Shown here: piece by piece, positions 31,618-39,031 of the stretch
Position numbering within the stretch: position 1 is the first letter of the stretch
Layout: every line of letters starts with the position of its first letter
Origin: CAVXFS01 sp049582805
Lineage (GTDB): Bacteria; Pseudomonadota; Gammaproteobacteria; Burkholderiales; Gallionellaceae
Assembly: GCA_049582805.1 (NCBI GenBank)
Contig: JBAUUR010000089.1
Span: 1-44,381, forward strand
Direction of reading: 5' to 3'
DNA length: 44,381 nt
Notes under the pieces: model-generated
Told to the model about the DNA's origin: nothing
The model's input: the letters and a program-made list of their open reading frames with translations, nothing else
Database searches by the model: none
Position numbers and translations under genes: made by a program

Positions 31618-31626
31618 AATTCAAAT

Positions 31627-31671
31627 CAATTCGAACCAGGCACCATTAATTCGAACCAGGCACCATTAATT
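31627..31671 (+). repeat. Tandem pair of the dispersed motif
   Basis: Two head-to-tail copies of AATTCGAACCAGGCACCATT sharing AATT at the joint. Confidence 0.7.
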
Positions 31672-31683
31672 TTTCTCCCCGCC

Positions 31684-31852
31684 CATCCGGAACATGAAGG
31701 GATGCTGGAATGGATAGGCGACGAATTCGACCCCGAGGCATTCGATCTGGAAACCAGCGCCAGGCAGGTTTCGCGTTGGGTGCGCGCTCCTGCCGCGAAG
31801 AAGCGGGTCAAGGGTGATTCATGAATTGATAGAATCAATTCCAGCCTTTATT
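31684..31852 (+). pseudogene. Partial copy of the pRiA4b-like gene 3' end
   Basis: Encodes HPEHEGMLEWIGDEFDPEAF and the tail to AAKKRVKGDS, differing from 28670-28810 by a handful of bases, and continues after the stop with the same GAATTGATAG-like sequence and a degenerate motif copy. Only the last 47 codons are present, so it is not a functional gene. Confidence 0.85.
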
Positions 31853-31919
31853 TGCAAAAGTCAGACGGACCAATTTAAAAGTGGTTGAATAAACCTACAG
31901 GCTCTTTTATAGTGCATAC

Positions 31920-32141
31920 ATGGCTAACACACGTATCACACTTGACTCCAGCAAACGCGGCGGGCGTCCTTGCATCCGTAATCTGCGCATCAGCGTGTAT
32001 GACGTGCTGGAAATGCTTGCCGAAGGCATGAGCGAAGCGGAAATCATTGAGGACTTTCCGGAGCTTGAGTCTGCCGACATTCGTGCCTGCCTCACCTTCG
32101 CCGCAGACCGCGAGCACAACCTGTACACCCTGGCCGTGTAA
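31920..32141 (+). CDS. DUF433 antitoxin-like protein
   Basis: A 73-residue protein with the DUF433 pattern: RGGRPCIRNLRISVYDVLEM, LAEGMSEAEIIEDFPELESA and DIRACLTFAADRE. DUF433 proteins are winged-helix-like and are usually paired with a DUF5615 PIN-like protein, as here. The stop TAA shares one base with the next start. Confidence 0.9.
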   Translation: MANTRITLDSSKRGGRPCIRNLRISVYDVLEMLAEGMSEAEIIEDFPELESADIRACLTFAADREHNLYTLAV

Positions 32142-32485
32142 TGAAACTGCTACTCGACGAAAATCTGTCGAGGCGCATCGTTCCCTTTCTGCAAACCGCC
32201 TTCCCCGGCTCTTCACAAATTGCCTTGCTTGGCCTGGAAGGCGCGAATGATTCTGAAATCTGGCAATACGCAAAAGACAACGGCTTCGTGATCGTCAGTC
32301 GCGATTCAGATTTTCAGGAGCGCTCGCTGGTTGCAGGACATCCACCCCAAATCGTCTGGCTCAAAATCCCAAACCGCTCGAAAACGGTAATACTAAATAT
32401 TCTGTTGGAGCACCACAAAGAAATCGCACAGGCATTGACAGAGCAGGATCTCGCTTGCGTCGAACTCAGTCACAGCAATAAATGA
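32141..32485 (+). CDS. DUF5615 PIN-like toxin
   Basis: A 114-residue protein with MKLLLDENLSRRIVPFLQ and the second acidic site in GFVIVSRDSDFQERS, both typical of DUF5615/Mut7-C PIN-like nucleases. It should form a toxin-antitoxin pair with the DUF433 protein. Acidic residues Asp6, Glu7 and the D-x-D near residue 52 are kept. Confidence 0.88.
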   Translation: MKLLLDENLSRRIVPFLQTAFPGSSQIALLGLEGANDSEIWQYAKDNGFVIVSRDSDFQERSLVAGHPPQIVWLKIPNRSKTVILNILLEHHKEIAQALTEQDLACVELSHSNK

Positions 32486-32526
32486 GACCTCGGAGTCTGG
32501 CCCATTTAATTGAACACCGCCATCGT

Positions 32527-33387
32527 CTAGTCAATCGAAATAATTCCATGGCATTGTGGGTAACTGCTGCATCCCCAAAATAACTTTCCTCTGTTTGCGC
32601 CTTGCTTGGCTGACCGTTTAACCATGTCGCTGCCACACTTCGGGCAGCTTGGGGCGGAAGTAATCGCTGCCGCGCCTTGAGTCGTGCGCTGAGCCATAGC
32701 TGCAATTACATGCGGCTGTAGTTCTATATTTTTGATCATTGCCGATAATTTGGAGCCATCAATCAGGTCAATATTTCTTCCCTCTGCAAAGGATATTGCC
32801 TCCTGCGTAAAATCGCCCGAGGTCACCACGAAACCTCCTGCAGCGCCATCTGCGGCCATCACACCATACAACTCACGAATAATTGTGACGCCAACCTTGT
32901 ACGCCTTCCATTGCTTGCATTGAACCAAAAATTTCTCGCCGTCTTTTCTCAGGATAAGATCAACACCTCCATCAGCGCCCCTGCCGCCGGTTTCAGTTAC
33001 CGTGTATCCCCTGCGGCGAAATGCTTCGCCCACCAGCATTTCGAATTCCTGCCATGGCATTCCATTGAGAACCGAAGGAGAAGAACCTTCCTGAACGTCC
33101 GTGATTAACGCGGTTCGCTTATGCCGTCCATAAGCGGAAATTCCGGCGCCAATAAAAAATGCGAGAGGTATCAGATATTGCCCAAACATCGCAAGAATCT
33201 TCCAGATCTGGTGCGCGACGTTAGCGCCCAGTTGCGCAACCGAAGTTGACGGTGCGACCTCAGCGGTTGCGTAGTGGTGGAGGACGAAGTATGCAATGAG
33301 CGCCAGAAGCACGCCTGCCCACCATGGAAGCATGGCGGCAATGCCGATCAGGTCTTCGAACCCGCTTTGCTTTTTCTTTCTGGCCAT
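32527..33387 (-). CDS. Membrane-anchored Mrr-type restriction endonuclease with zinc ribbon
   Basis: A 286-residue protein from ATG 33387 (GGAG eleven bases upstream). Two membrane helices lie at about residues 18-40 and 62-88. An Mrr-like nuclease domain follows at about 105-225, with RRRGYTVTETGGRGADGGVD and FLVQCKQWK giving the D...QxK catalytic set. The C-terminus is a topoisomerase-type four-Cys zinc ribbon (CPKCGSDM...FWGCSSYPQC). Mrr nucleases cut methylated or foreign DNA. It lies on the same strand as the methyltransferase-nuclease gene. Confidence 0.88.
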   Translation of the reverse strand: MARKKKQSGFEDLIGIAAMLPWWAGVLLALIAYFVLHHYATAEVAPSTSVAQLGANVAHQIWKILAMFGQYLIPLAFFIGAGISAYGRHKRTALITDVQEGSSPSVLNGMPWQEFEMLVGEAFRRRGYTVTETGGRGADGGVDLILRKDGEKFLVQCKQWKAYKVGVTIIRELYGVMAADGAAGGFVVTSGDFTQEAISFAEGRNIDLIDGSKLSAMIKNIELQPHVIAAMAQRTTQGAAAITSAPSCPKCGSDMVKRSAKQGANRGKLFWGCSSYPQCHGIISID

Positions 33388-33472
33388 AAAATTTTCTCCG
33401 GTAGGTATCGATAAGAAGCCGTGATCCGACCCAATTGTTATTAATGCGAAAGTGAACGCTGCGTGGCCAACC

Positions 33473-33946
33473 CTACATATTCTGAAGCTCCCAGCTCCCG
33501 TAATACATCCCATCGTAGTAGATCATTTCTTGGTACAGATATATCGGCGAAGGAATATCAATGTTGTAGCCTTGCGAAGCCAATTCTTCTCCCCCTGCAA
33601 ACCCGATACCAATGTCCGATAAGTATGTACAGTGAAACCAATTGAGCGGGCCAATCCATGGGCCATCCTTCCCCCAATCATCCATCTCTGCGTCTGCCGC
33701 AGCACGCCCATGTAGCAGCTTGAGATACATTCCCGGCGCAGTCGGTTTTAGTTCGTGGGTGTGTCGCTTTACAAGCTCATAATCTGCTGCGGCGGCAAGA
33801 ATGAAATCTTGTGGGCGACACTTTAAATGATTTTGGAATATAAATTCCAATCTTTCTTGTAGGCCTTCACCACCGCTCAAAATTGCCATAGCCTGTGCCT
33901 TCGCAACTTTTGTCAGTGCGCTTGAATAGTCTATGTGGTTGTTCAT
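33473..33946 (-). CDS. Hypothetical protein in defence island
   Basis: A 157-residue protein I do not recognise. The N-terminal half is helical (SSALTKVAKAQAMAILSGGE, LQERLEFIFQNHLKCRPQDF), the C-terminal half aromatic (YLYQEMIYYDGMYYGSWELQ). No signal peptide or membrane helix. GC content is clearly lower than in the housekeeping genes. It lies 33 bases after the gene at 33980-34402 in the same direction, so the two and the methyltransferase fusion may be one operon. Confidence 0.65.
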   Translation of the reverse strand: MNNHIDYSSALTKVAKAQAMAILSGGEGLQERLEFIFQNHLKCRPQDFILAAAADYELVKRHTHELKPTAPGMYLKLLHGRAAADAEMDDWGKDGPWIGPLNWFHCTYLSDIGIGFAGGEELASQGYNIDIPSPIYLYQEMIYYDGMYYGSWELQNM

Positions 33947-33979
33947 TATTTATCCCCCGAGCATTTTGAAAAACCCAGT

Positions 33980-34402
33980 TTAAGCAGCGCCGGGTTGATG
34001 AGCGGCTTGGAATAAACGAGAAATTTTATTCATCTGCCTCAGTAATCCGATAGGTGTTAAAGAATTTAATCGACTTGGAACTCGAAATTCGACATCAATA
34101 CCTTGGTGAGATTTCTCAGTTACCAAGTAGCATATGCGATTAACAAAATGGTATCCGGGTGTAATCCATTGGTCATTGCTGGAACCGCCCTCCAGCACTG
34201 TCCACAAATATGAGGCATCCAGTTTTCTGACTGTATCAAGGTCTTTGCCAAAGGTCTCCAGACCCAATCCACCCCAAATGTCGTGACACGCATCAGGGTG
34301 GCGATATGGTTTGAAATACTCATAGAAAGCGTCTTCGTGAAGCATGACCGGAGTAGTCATATGCCCCTGCTTCGCAGGCTGAAGTTTATTGGCCTGCGAC
34401 AT
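33980..34402 (-). CDS. Hypothetical protein coupled to the methyltransferase fusion
   Basis: A 140-residue protein of unknown family. ATG 34402 lies inside the end of the methyltransferase gene (17-base overlap); ATG 34360 (MTTPVMLHEDAFYEYF) is the alternative. The product has HEDAFYEYFKPYRHPDACHD and WTVLEGGSSNDQWITPGYHF. Because it starts inside the preceding gene it is probably co-translated and may be part of the same restriction or defence unit. Confidence 0.65.
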   Translation of the reverse strand: MSQANKLQPAKQGHMTTPVMLHEDAFYEYFKPYRHPDACHDIWGGLGLETFGKDLDTVRKLDASYLWTVLEGGSSNDQWITPGYHFVNRICYLVTEKSHQGIDVEFRVPSRLNSLTPIGLLRQMNKISRLFQAAHQPGAA

Positions 34403-36449
34403 CAATAAATATCTCGTTGCGATGGCGCGTAAGAAAAGCGCTGCTTGGTATAAATTTTTCTGGCAACTCAATCCTACGCCCTTCCAAGGGTAGAAATATC
34501 TGGGCGACAAAGGCATCATCATTTCGTTTCAATTGCTCGGACAACATTACCTCATAGTTATCTGAAATCGTTATCAACCCGCGATCAAATGCCTTGTCGT
34601 GGATAGCGGAAAGACATAGGCCATTGCTGGGATTAAGACGATTCGCTTTGTCGCTACTCCACGGCACGATGTGGCTTGCCGTTAGCAGTCGCGCATCCGA
34701 AAGGCCCGATATGCAGCAGCGGCCACGATAGCTACTTAACACTGCGCGCCGAAAAAAATGTTGCTTAATCCGCTGCTCGGTTACTGCTCGCTTCGTTTCA
34801 CCGGTAAAATCTTGGAGACCTTCTTGCTCAGTAACGTCCAACTCAACATCTGCTGCATTCTCTTTGCGGAGCTGGGCATTTAACAGAGCGCATTCCAGTG
34901 CGAGCTTCTCCCAATCGTCATGGAATTCTGCCCAAACTTCTTTGTCTAGTGAGCCAGCATTACCCAAACCTACGCGTCCTGTGCTGGTTATTGCCGGGTC
35001 AAGGCTGGCAAAATTCACGAGTTTCATTGCTACCGCGCCGGGTGTTCGTCCTATGAGTTTGGCAAGCTTGATAATATCGGGGTTTCGGCTGTGCATCTTT
35101 CCAAAAGAAAGTTGGCAATAAAGATAGTAAGCGAGTTTTAGTTGTTCCTTCGTCCAGCGGTTTGTAGCCATGATGTCTAGCGGCACTGCAACGGCGCTCA
35201 CCGTTTGTGCCTTCTCCCCTAAGTTGAGTTGCGACACCATCAGTTTAGCTGCATATTCGACAAGCGGCACAACCGCCGCTTGAGAAAATAATTGGTATGC
35301 CCGCGTATCCGACACCGGAATCCTGAACGTGTCAGGATAGCCCATCAGTCGCGCACATTCTCTGGGCGTCAGTCGGCGAGGGTTTTTGCGCGTGCCTTGA
35401 TACACGAGAATTTCCGATCCGTCTTTGTAGTAGCGCGCCGATAAAGTGCGCGTAACATCTCCGGGTTTGACCAGGCCAAATCCGAAGCCGTTTCCCTTGG
35501 CAAGGTGCTTCGCGGCGTAATTCTGCAAGTAGCGCCAGAGGTTATCGGTCAGGGTGTATTTGGCCTGCACGCGCCTTTTTTTGTGGTCGAAAAATCTTCC
35601 TTCGTCCCACTGTAAAACAGGTTCGCTGCCATCGGTGCGATGCAGGATGTCCTTGAGTTTGTGCACGCCCTTTGGCGGCAGGGGCAATGCATCGAAATCG
35701 AATGCAATCGGCTCGCGGAATCCGACGATGAGGATGCGCTCGCGGTGTTGCGGAACGAAGTGCGCGCCGTCGATGACGCGATGGTGGATGTGGTAGCCGA
35801 GGTCTTTAGTCAAGGTGCGGCGGATGACGTCGAAGGTGCGGCCTTTGTCATGCGAGACGAGGTTCTTGACGTTTTCCAGCAGGAAGGCGCGCGGGCGTTT
35901 TGTTTCGATGATGCGCGCCACGTCGAAGAACAGGGTGCCTTGCGTTTCGCAGGCGAAACCGTGCGCCTTGCCAAGCGCATTCTTCTTCGATACACCGGCA
36001 ATCGAAAAAGGCTGGCAGGGAAAGCCCGCCAGCAACACGTCGTGGTCGGGAATGTCGGTTGCTTGTACTTGGGTTATGTCTCCGGCAATGGGGTGTCCAT
36101 CGCGGAAGTTTTCGGCGTAGGTTTTCTGCGCATAGGTGTCCCATTCGCTGGTGAATACACAACGCCCGCCGACTTGTTCAAATGCCTTGCGCAGTCCGCC
36201 GATGCCCGCGAACAGGTCTATGAAATCGAAAGCGCCTTCTGGGCTGTCCTCCCCAAATGGCAACAGTTGTTGCAACGCGTGCGCCAGATATGCGGGCGGA
36301 CGGGTTTGTCTTGCTTCCCATCGGCTAATCGTTCGAATTCCGACACCCAGGTGTCTGGCAATGGCCGCTTGCGTATGGTGTTTGCGGGCTTCGTCAAGAT
36401 AGGCAAGAACTGCATCTTGATCGCTGACAACGGTGAGAGTGGCATTCAT
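34386..36449 (-). CDS. Single-chain C5-cytosine methyltransferase fused to HNH endonuclease
   Basis: A 687-residue protein. Residues about 15-65 are an HTH (HTQAAIARHLGVGIRTISRW). Residues 76-405 are a Dcm-type methyltransferase: motif I FIDLFAGIGGLRKAF, catalytic Cys145 in GFPCQPFS, ENV at 192-194, QHRERIL at 234-240, RTLSARYYKDGSEIL and a last motif where the usual N is Ala (FSQAAVVPLVE). Residues from Met427 are an HNH nuclease: an N-terminal helical part (RWTKEQLKLAYYLYCQLSFG) and the HNH core CCISGL...ASHIVPWS...NGLCLSAIHDKAFDRG with His593, Asn609 and His617. This looks like a whole type II restriction-modification pair in one chain. Confidence 0.92.
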   Translation of the reverse strand: MNATLTVVSDQDAVLAYLDEARKHHTQAAIARHLGVGIRTISRWEARQTRPPAYLAHALQQLLPFGEDSPEGAFDFIDLFAGIGGLRKAFEQVGGRCVFTSEWDTYAQKTYAENFRDGHPIAGDITQVQATDIPDHDVLLAGFPCQPFSIAGVSKKNALGKAHGFACETQGTLFFDVARIIETKRPRAFLLENVKNLVSHDKGRTFDVIRRTLTKDLGYHIHHRVIDGAHFVPQHRERILIVGFREPIAFDFDALPLPPKGVHKLKDILHRTDGSEPVLQWDEGRFFDHKKRRVQAKYTLTDNLWRYLQNYAAKHLAKGNGFGFGLVKPGDVTRTLSARYYKDGSEILVYQGTRKNPRRLTPRECARLMGYPDTFRIPVSDTRAYQLFSQAAVVPLVEYAAKLMVSQLNLGEKAQTVSAVAVPLDIMATNRWTKEQLKLAYYLYCQLSFGKMHSRNPDIIKLAKLIGRTPGAVAMKLVNFASLDPAITSTGRVGLGNAGSLDKEVWAEFHDDWEKLALECALLNAQLRKENAADVELDVTEQEGLQDFTGETKRAVTEQRIKQHFFRRAVLSSYRGRCCISGLSDARLLTASHIVPWSSDKANRLNPSNGLCLSAIHDKAFDRGLITISDNYEVMLSEQLKRNDDAFVAQIFLPLEGRRIELPEKFIPSSAFLTRHRNEIFIDVAGQ

Positions 36450-36462
36450 GATCGATTAGTCG

Positions 36463-36503
36463 CTGGGAATTTATGCAGACAGTATGGCATTTCTTATTCC
36501 CAG
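36463..36503. promoter_or_regulatory. Inverted repeat upstream of the methyltransferase fusion
   Basis: CTGGGAAT (36463-36470) and ATTCCCAG (36496-36503) are separated by 25 bases, 14-54 bases before the start codon. Methyltransferases with an N-terminal HTH often repress their own promoter through such repeats, so this is a candidate operator. Confidence 0.5.
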
Positions 36504-36514
36504 TCAATATCGGA

Positions 36515-36598
36515 TTAGATAGGTGCCTTTGCCTCCCACGCCGGAATGCGGTTATTGGAGGGCATCGCGATGTCGCGTAGGAAATCCTGGCCATGAAA
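36515..36598 (-). pseudogene. Remnant of a DUF938 methyltransferase 3' end
   Basis: The minus strand reads FHGQDFLRDIAMPSNNRIPA then WEAKAPI and stop, matching SHGLDLLQDIAMPSNNPILV-WEARA of the intact DUF938 gene at 39032-39682. Only 27 codons remain. The following 36599-36716 holds no gene. Confidence 0.85.
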
Positions 36599-36716
36599 TG
36601 CAGCCAACCAGGTAAATAAAGGGGTCTGATTTATTTATTCCGATTGCTACTCAAACAATAAAATCCATTACCTTTGCAGTCTGTCTTGCGCGGATCATAC
36701 GGACTCATTGCTATTG

Positions 36717-37070
36717 CTATGCGGAAATCCCCGACAGCCCAAGAAGCGAAGAAATCTTGGCGCTCACTTCTTCCAGTTCGTCGGCAGATGCTTTGCCTTT
36801 TGGCGTAGCTTTGCGCGCCTTCCAGTCGAGGTTTTTCACCTGGTCGGACAGCACCGCGCCGCTGACACCCTTCGCTTGAATGAGGACCTCGAACGGATAG
36901 CCTTTGATTTGGGTGGTTATCGGGCAACACAGCATGGTGCCGGTTTTGCTGTTGTAGGCGGCGGGGCTGATTACCAATGCAGGACGGTGTCCGGCCTGTT
37001 CGTGCCCGGCCTGCGGCGAGAATTCGAGCCAGACGATGTCGCCCGCATCCGGCACGAAGCGGCGCGCCAT
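36717..37070 (-). CDS. mazF: MazF family endoribonuclease toxin
   Basis: A 117-residue toxin with FVPDAGDIVWLEFSPQAGHE, QAGHRPALVISPAAYNSKTG, CCPITTQIKGYPFEV and DQVKNLDWKARKA, the ordered motifs of MazF/PemK. It cuts RNA at short sites. The start shares one base with the mazE stop (TAATG). Confidence 0.93.
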   Translation of the reverse strand: MARRFVPDAGDIVWLEFSPQAGHEQAGHRPALVISPAAYNSKTGTMLCCPITTQIKGYPFEVLIQAKGVSGAVLSDQVKNLDWKARKATPKGKASADELEEVSAKISSLLGLSGISA

Positions 37071-37312
37071 TACCAGACTTCCTTGCCGACCGGTGCGCCG
37101 GTGTCGACGGGCTTGTGCTGATTTTTGGTGGTGATGCCGCCAAGCAACTCGTCCAGCTTGTATGTCTTGCGGCGCACCGGTTCGATGACGATGCGCCCCT
37201 GTTCTTCACGCACATTCACTGCTTGATCCAGATCGACCTGCGCTGCCGCCATGACGGATGCCGGGATGCGCACTGCCGCGCTGTTGCCCCACTTCTTGAC
37301 GATTACTTTCAT
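37070..37312 (-). CDS. mazE: MazE family antitoxin
   Basis: An 80-residue antitoxin with the AbrB-like DNA-binding start KVIVKKWGNSAAVRIPASVM and a C-terminal toxin-binding tail. ATG 37312 is the first that gives the family start; an upstream in-frame start would add 21 unrelated residues. Confidence 0.92.
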   Translation of the reverse strand: MKVIVKKWGNSAAVRIPASVMAAAQVDLDQAVNVREEQGRIVIEPVRRKTYKLDELLGGITTKNQHKPVDTGAPVGKEVW

Positions 37313-37671
37313 GATGAGCGCCCTTCGAAATTTGATATTGCCCAGTTTATGGGCGCACACACTATGTGTCAACATTGTTTATACAAATTAATAATAGGGA
37401 CTGGCTCAATTTACCCGAAAGCAATACAACCCTGGCTCGATTAACCAAAGACCAATCCGATGATGCCGGAGCCAGGAGGGAACTAATCACACTGCCAACA
37501 CTCTTATGTTTAGTTGCGTTCACTGCGCCATGCCGGTTCCGGCAGGTATTTCATGATTAATTCTGAATTTCCTTGCCCCCGCCAAGCCGGCGCACACCAC
37601 AACATTGTTATTTGATTCAGAGTCTTTGCAGTACTGGTTTTCCATGTGCAATCTTCGATTCAGATAGTTCT

Positions 37672-37695
37672 GCGGGAATTTACCCGCTATTTTTT
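37672..37695 (+). terminator. Attenuator-like hairpin in the cold-shock leader
   Basis: GCGGG-AATTTA-CCCGC followed by TATTTTTT, 18 bases before the csp start codon. It has the shape of an intrinsic terminator but lies in the leader, so it may control read-through or ribosome access with temperature. The rest of the 400-base stretch 37313-37712 holds the mazE promoter region and the csp leader, with no other gene seen. Confidence 0.55.
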
Positions 37696-37712
37696 AAATA
37701 GGAAGTAATCAC

Positions 37713-37916
37713 ATGACAACTGGTACAGTTAAATGGTTTAACGATGCAAAAGGTTTTGGTTTTGTCACTCCCGATGCAGGCGGCGATGATTTGTTCGCGC
37801 ACTTTTCCGCAATCAACATGAGCGGCTTCAAGACGCTCCAGGAGGGACAGAAAGTCACCTTCGATATCGTTCAAGGACCGAAGGGCAAGCAAGCCTCCAA
37901 CATCCAGGCACCTTAA
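37713..37916 (+). CDS. Cold-shock protein (CspA family)
   Basis: A 67-residue single-domain nucleic-acid chaperone with RNP1 KGFGFVTP and RNP2 DLFAHFSAI, plus the family start TGTVKWFNDAKGFGF. AGGAAG nine bases before the ATG is the ribosome site. Followed 17 bases later by a strong terminator, so it is a single-gene unit with a long leader, as usual for csp genes. Confidence 0.96.
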   Translation: MTTGTVKWFNDAKGFGFVTPDAGGDDLFAHFSAINMSGFKTLQEGQKVTFDIVQGPKGKQASNIQAP

Positions 37917-37933
37917 CCGGTTCCTGCGTTGGT

Positions 37934-37967
37934 AAAAAAGCCCGGCATGAAAGTGCCGGGCTTTTTT
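37934..37967 (+). terminator. Intrinsic terminator after the cold-shock gene
   Basis: A-rich tract, then AAGCCCGGCA-TGAAAG-TGCCGGGCTT and seven T. The symmetric A and T runs make it able to stop transcription from both strands, which suits the converging NifQ-like gene. Confidence 0.92.
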
Positions 37968-38000
37968 TGTTTGGCGGGATTGCTTGATAACAACGCTCGC

Positions 38001-38768
38001 TCAGCAGTGTGCTTCAACTGCGTCCATCCCGATACTGCCGGGGTAATAAAGGCTTTTTCCGTGACTCGCCGAGATGCAGGCCGCGATGCCTTCGCGCTCG
38101 CACAACTGCTGGTAGAAGAAGGTCTTCCATTGCATGTTGCCGGAGTTTTTTTCAGCAAGGTCGGGAAAATGCCAGCAGAACAGGGCGGACAGCGCCGCCT
38201 GGTCGGGCAGGCCGAGATCGTGCCAGAGCAGGCCGTCGCCCATGCTGGCGGTGGCGATGAGGTGGGCAACGTTGCGGTGATGCTCGTCGGGATGGGCGCG
38301 ATGCTCCATCAGCAGCTGCAACAGGCCGGGGAATTCATGCATTGCGCCGTCCTTGCCGGCAGGGTTGCTTTGCAGCCCCAGCCAGCGTTGCGGTGGGACG
38401 AAGTGCGGGAAGCGGCTGGCGAGCAGGTCGGCGAAGGCGGCAGGATCCAGCCCGAGCGCGGGGACGAAGGGGCGGGAGAACGGGTTGCAGTGGGCCGCGA
38501 TCACCCAGGCGTAGGCGCCGGTCAGCAGGTCATTACAGGTGGCGTGGCCGAGCAGGTTCCATACGCCGATATGATCCGCGTCGTATGCGGGGCCGCGGTT
38601 TGCGCCGCTCGCGGTGTGCGCGTGCGGTGATGTCTTTGGGCGGAGGCTGGGCTTCGCAGGCGGGGAATTCGCCATGCCGCTGGCCGGGTGCAGCGCGTTC
38701 TTCGCGCCGCCGAAGACGCAACCGAGCTGGTTGAACATTTCCTGTAACTTGATGCTGAGTTTGTCCAC
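38001..38768 (-). CDS. NifQ-like protein lacking the Cys cluster
   Basis: About 255 residues from GTG 38768 (GGAAAGG eight bases upstream). The C-terminal half matches NifQ, which helps insert molybdenum into the nitrogenase cofactor: LLWHDLGLPDQAALSALFCW, HFPDLAEKNSGNMQWKTFFY, QQLCEREGIAAC. In NifQ the chain then carries three further cysteines binding an Fe-S/Mo cluster; here the stretch reads ISASHGKSLYYPGSIGMDAV and has none until the final residue. No nif genes are nearby, so a different role is likely. The N-terminal 60 residues are low-complexity. Confidence 0.75.
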   Translation of the reverse strand: MDKLSIKLQEMFNQLGCVFGGAKNALHPASGMANSPPAKPSLRPKTSPHAHTASGANRGPAYDADHIGVWNLLGHATCNDLLTGAYAWVIAAHCNPFSRPFVPALGLDPAAFADLLASRFPHFVPPQRWLGLQSNPAGKDGAMHEFPGLLQLLMEHRAHPDEHHRNVAHLIATASMGDGLLWHDLGLPDQAALSALFCWHFPDLAEKNSGNMQWKTFFYQQLCEREGIAACISASHGKSLYYPGSIGMDAVEAHC

Positions 38769-38783
38769 AATAGACCTTTCCGG

Positions 38784-38822
38784 GGTTTGGTACTGTTTAC
38801 TCAGCAAACACTGTGCCAAACC
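38784..38822. promoter_or_regulatory. Inverted repeat upstream of the NifQ-like gene
   Basis: GGTTTGGTACTGTTT and ACACTGTGCCAAACC are near-complementary (12 of 15) and lie just before the probable start of the NifQ-like gene. It may be an operator or part of a leader structure. The stretch 38823-39031 shows no gene I accept. Confidence 0.4.
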
Positions 38823-39031
38823 GGAAGGCAAAATACTAACTGCTTGTTTGTATTTGGGATGGTGCGTGAAGCGGGGCAATTGGTCGTTGTCGACAGCGTT
38901 CAAATGCGCTGTTGGCGCCAGGATCAGCACACCTGTAGTGCATGTACCGGGGTTGCGCGGGCGAATATCGCCGGGCGGCGTTCTGCCAGCCGCCGCGCCG
39001 CACTGCCGCGAGCCGTGCTTCCCGGCCCGGC

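Noticed and set aside
28127..31671. CRISPR array or integron attC array
   Set aside because: The repeats are irregularly spaced and separated by whole genes, so not CRISPR. They lack the paired RYYYAAC and GTTRRRY cores of attC sites, and no integrase gene is in the window.
34386..36449. Stating a recognition sequence for the methyltransferase fusion
   Set aside because: The catalytic motifs resemble Dcm/EcoRII-type enzymes, but target-recognition residues cannot be read reliably by eye, so CCWGG is only a guess.
37913..38269. Minus-strand frame overlapping the csp terminator
   Set aside because: It reads through a clear intrinsic terminator and is out of frame with the NifQ-like gene.
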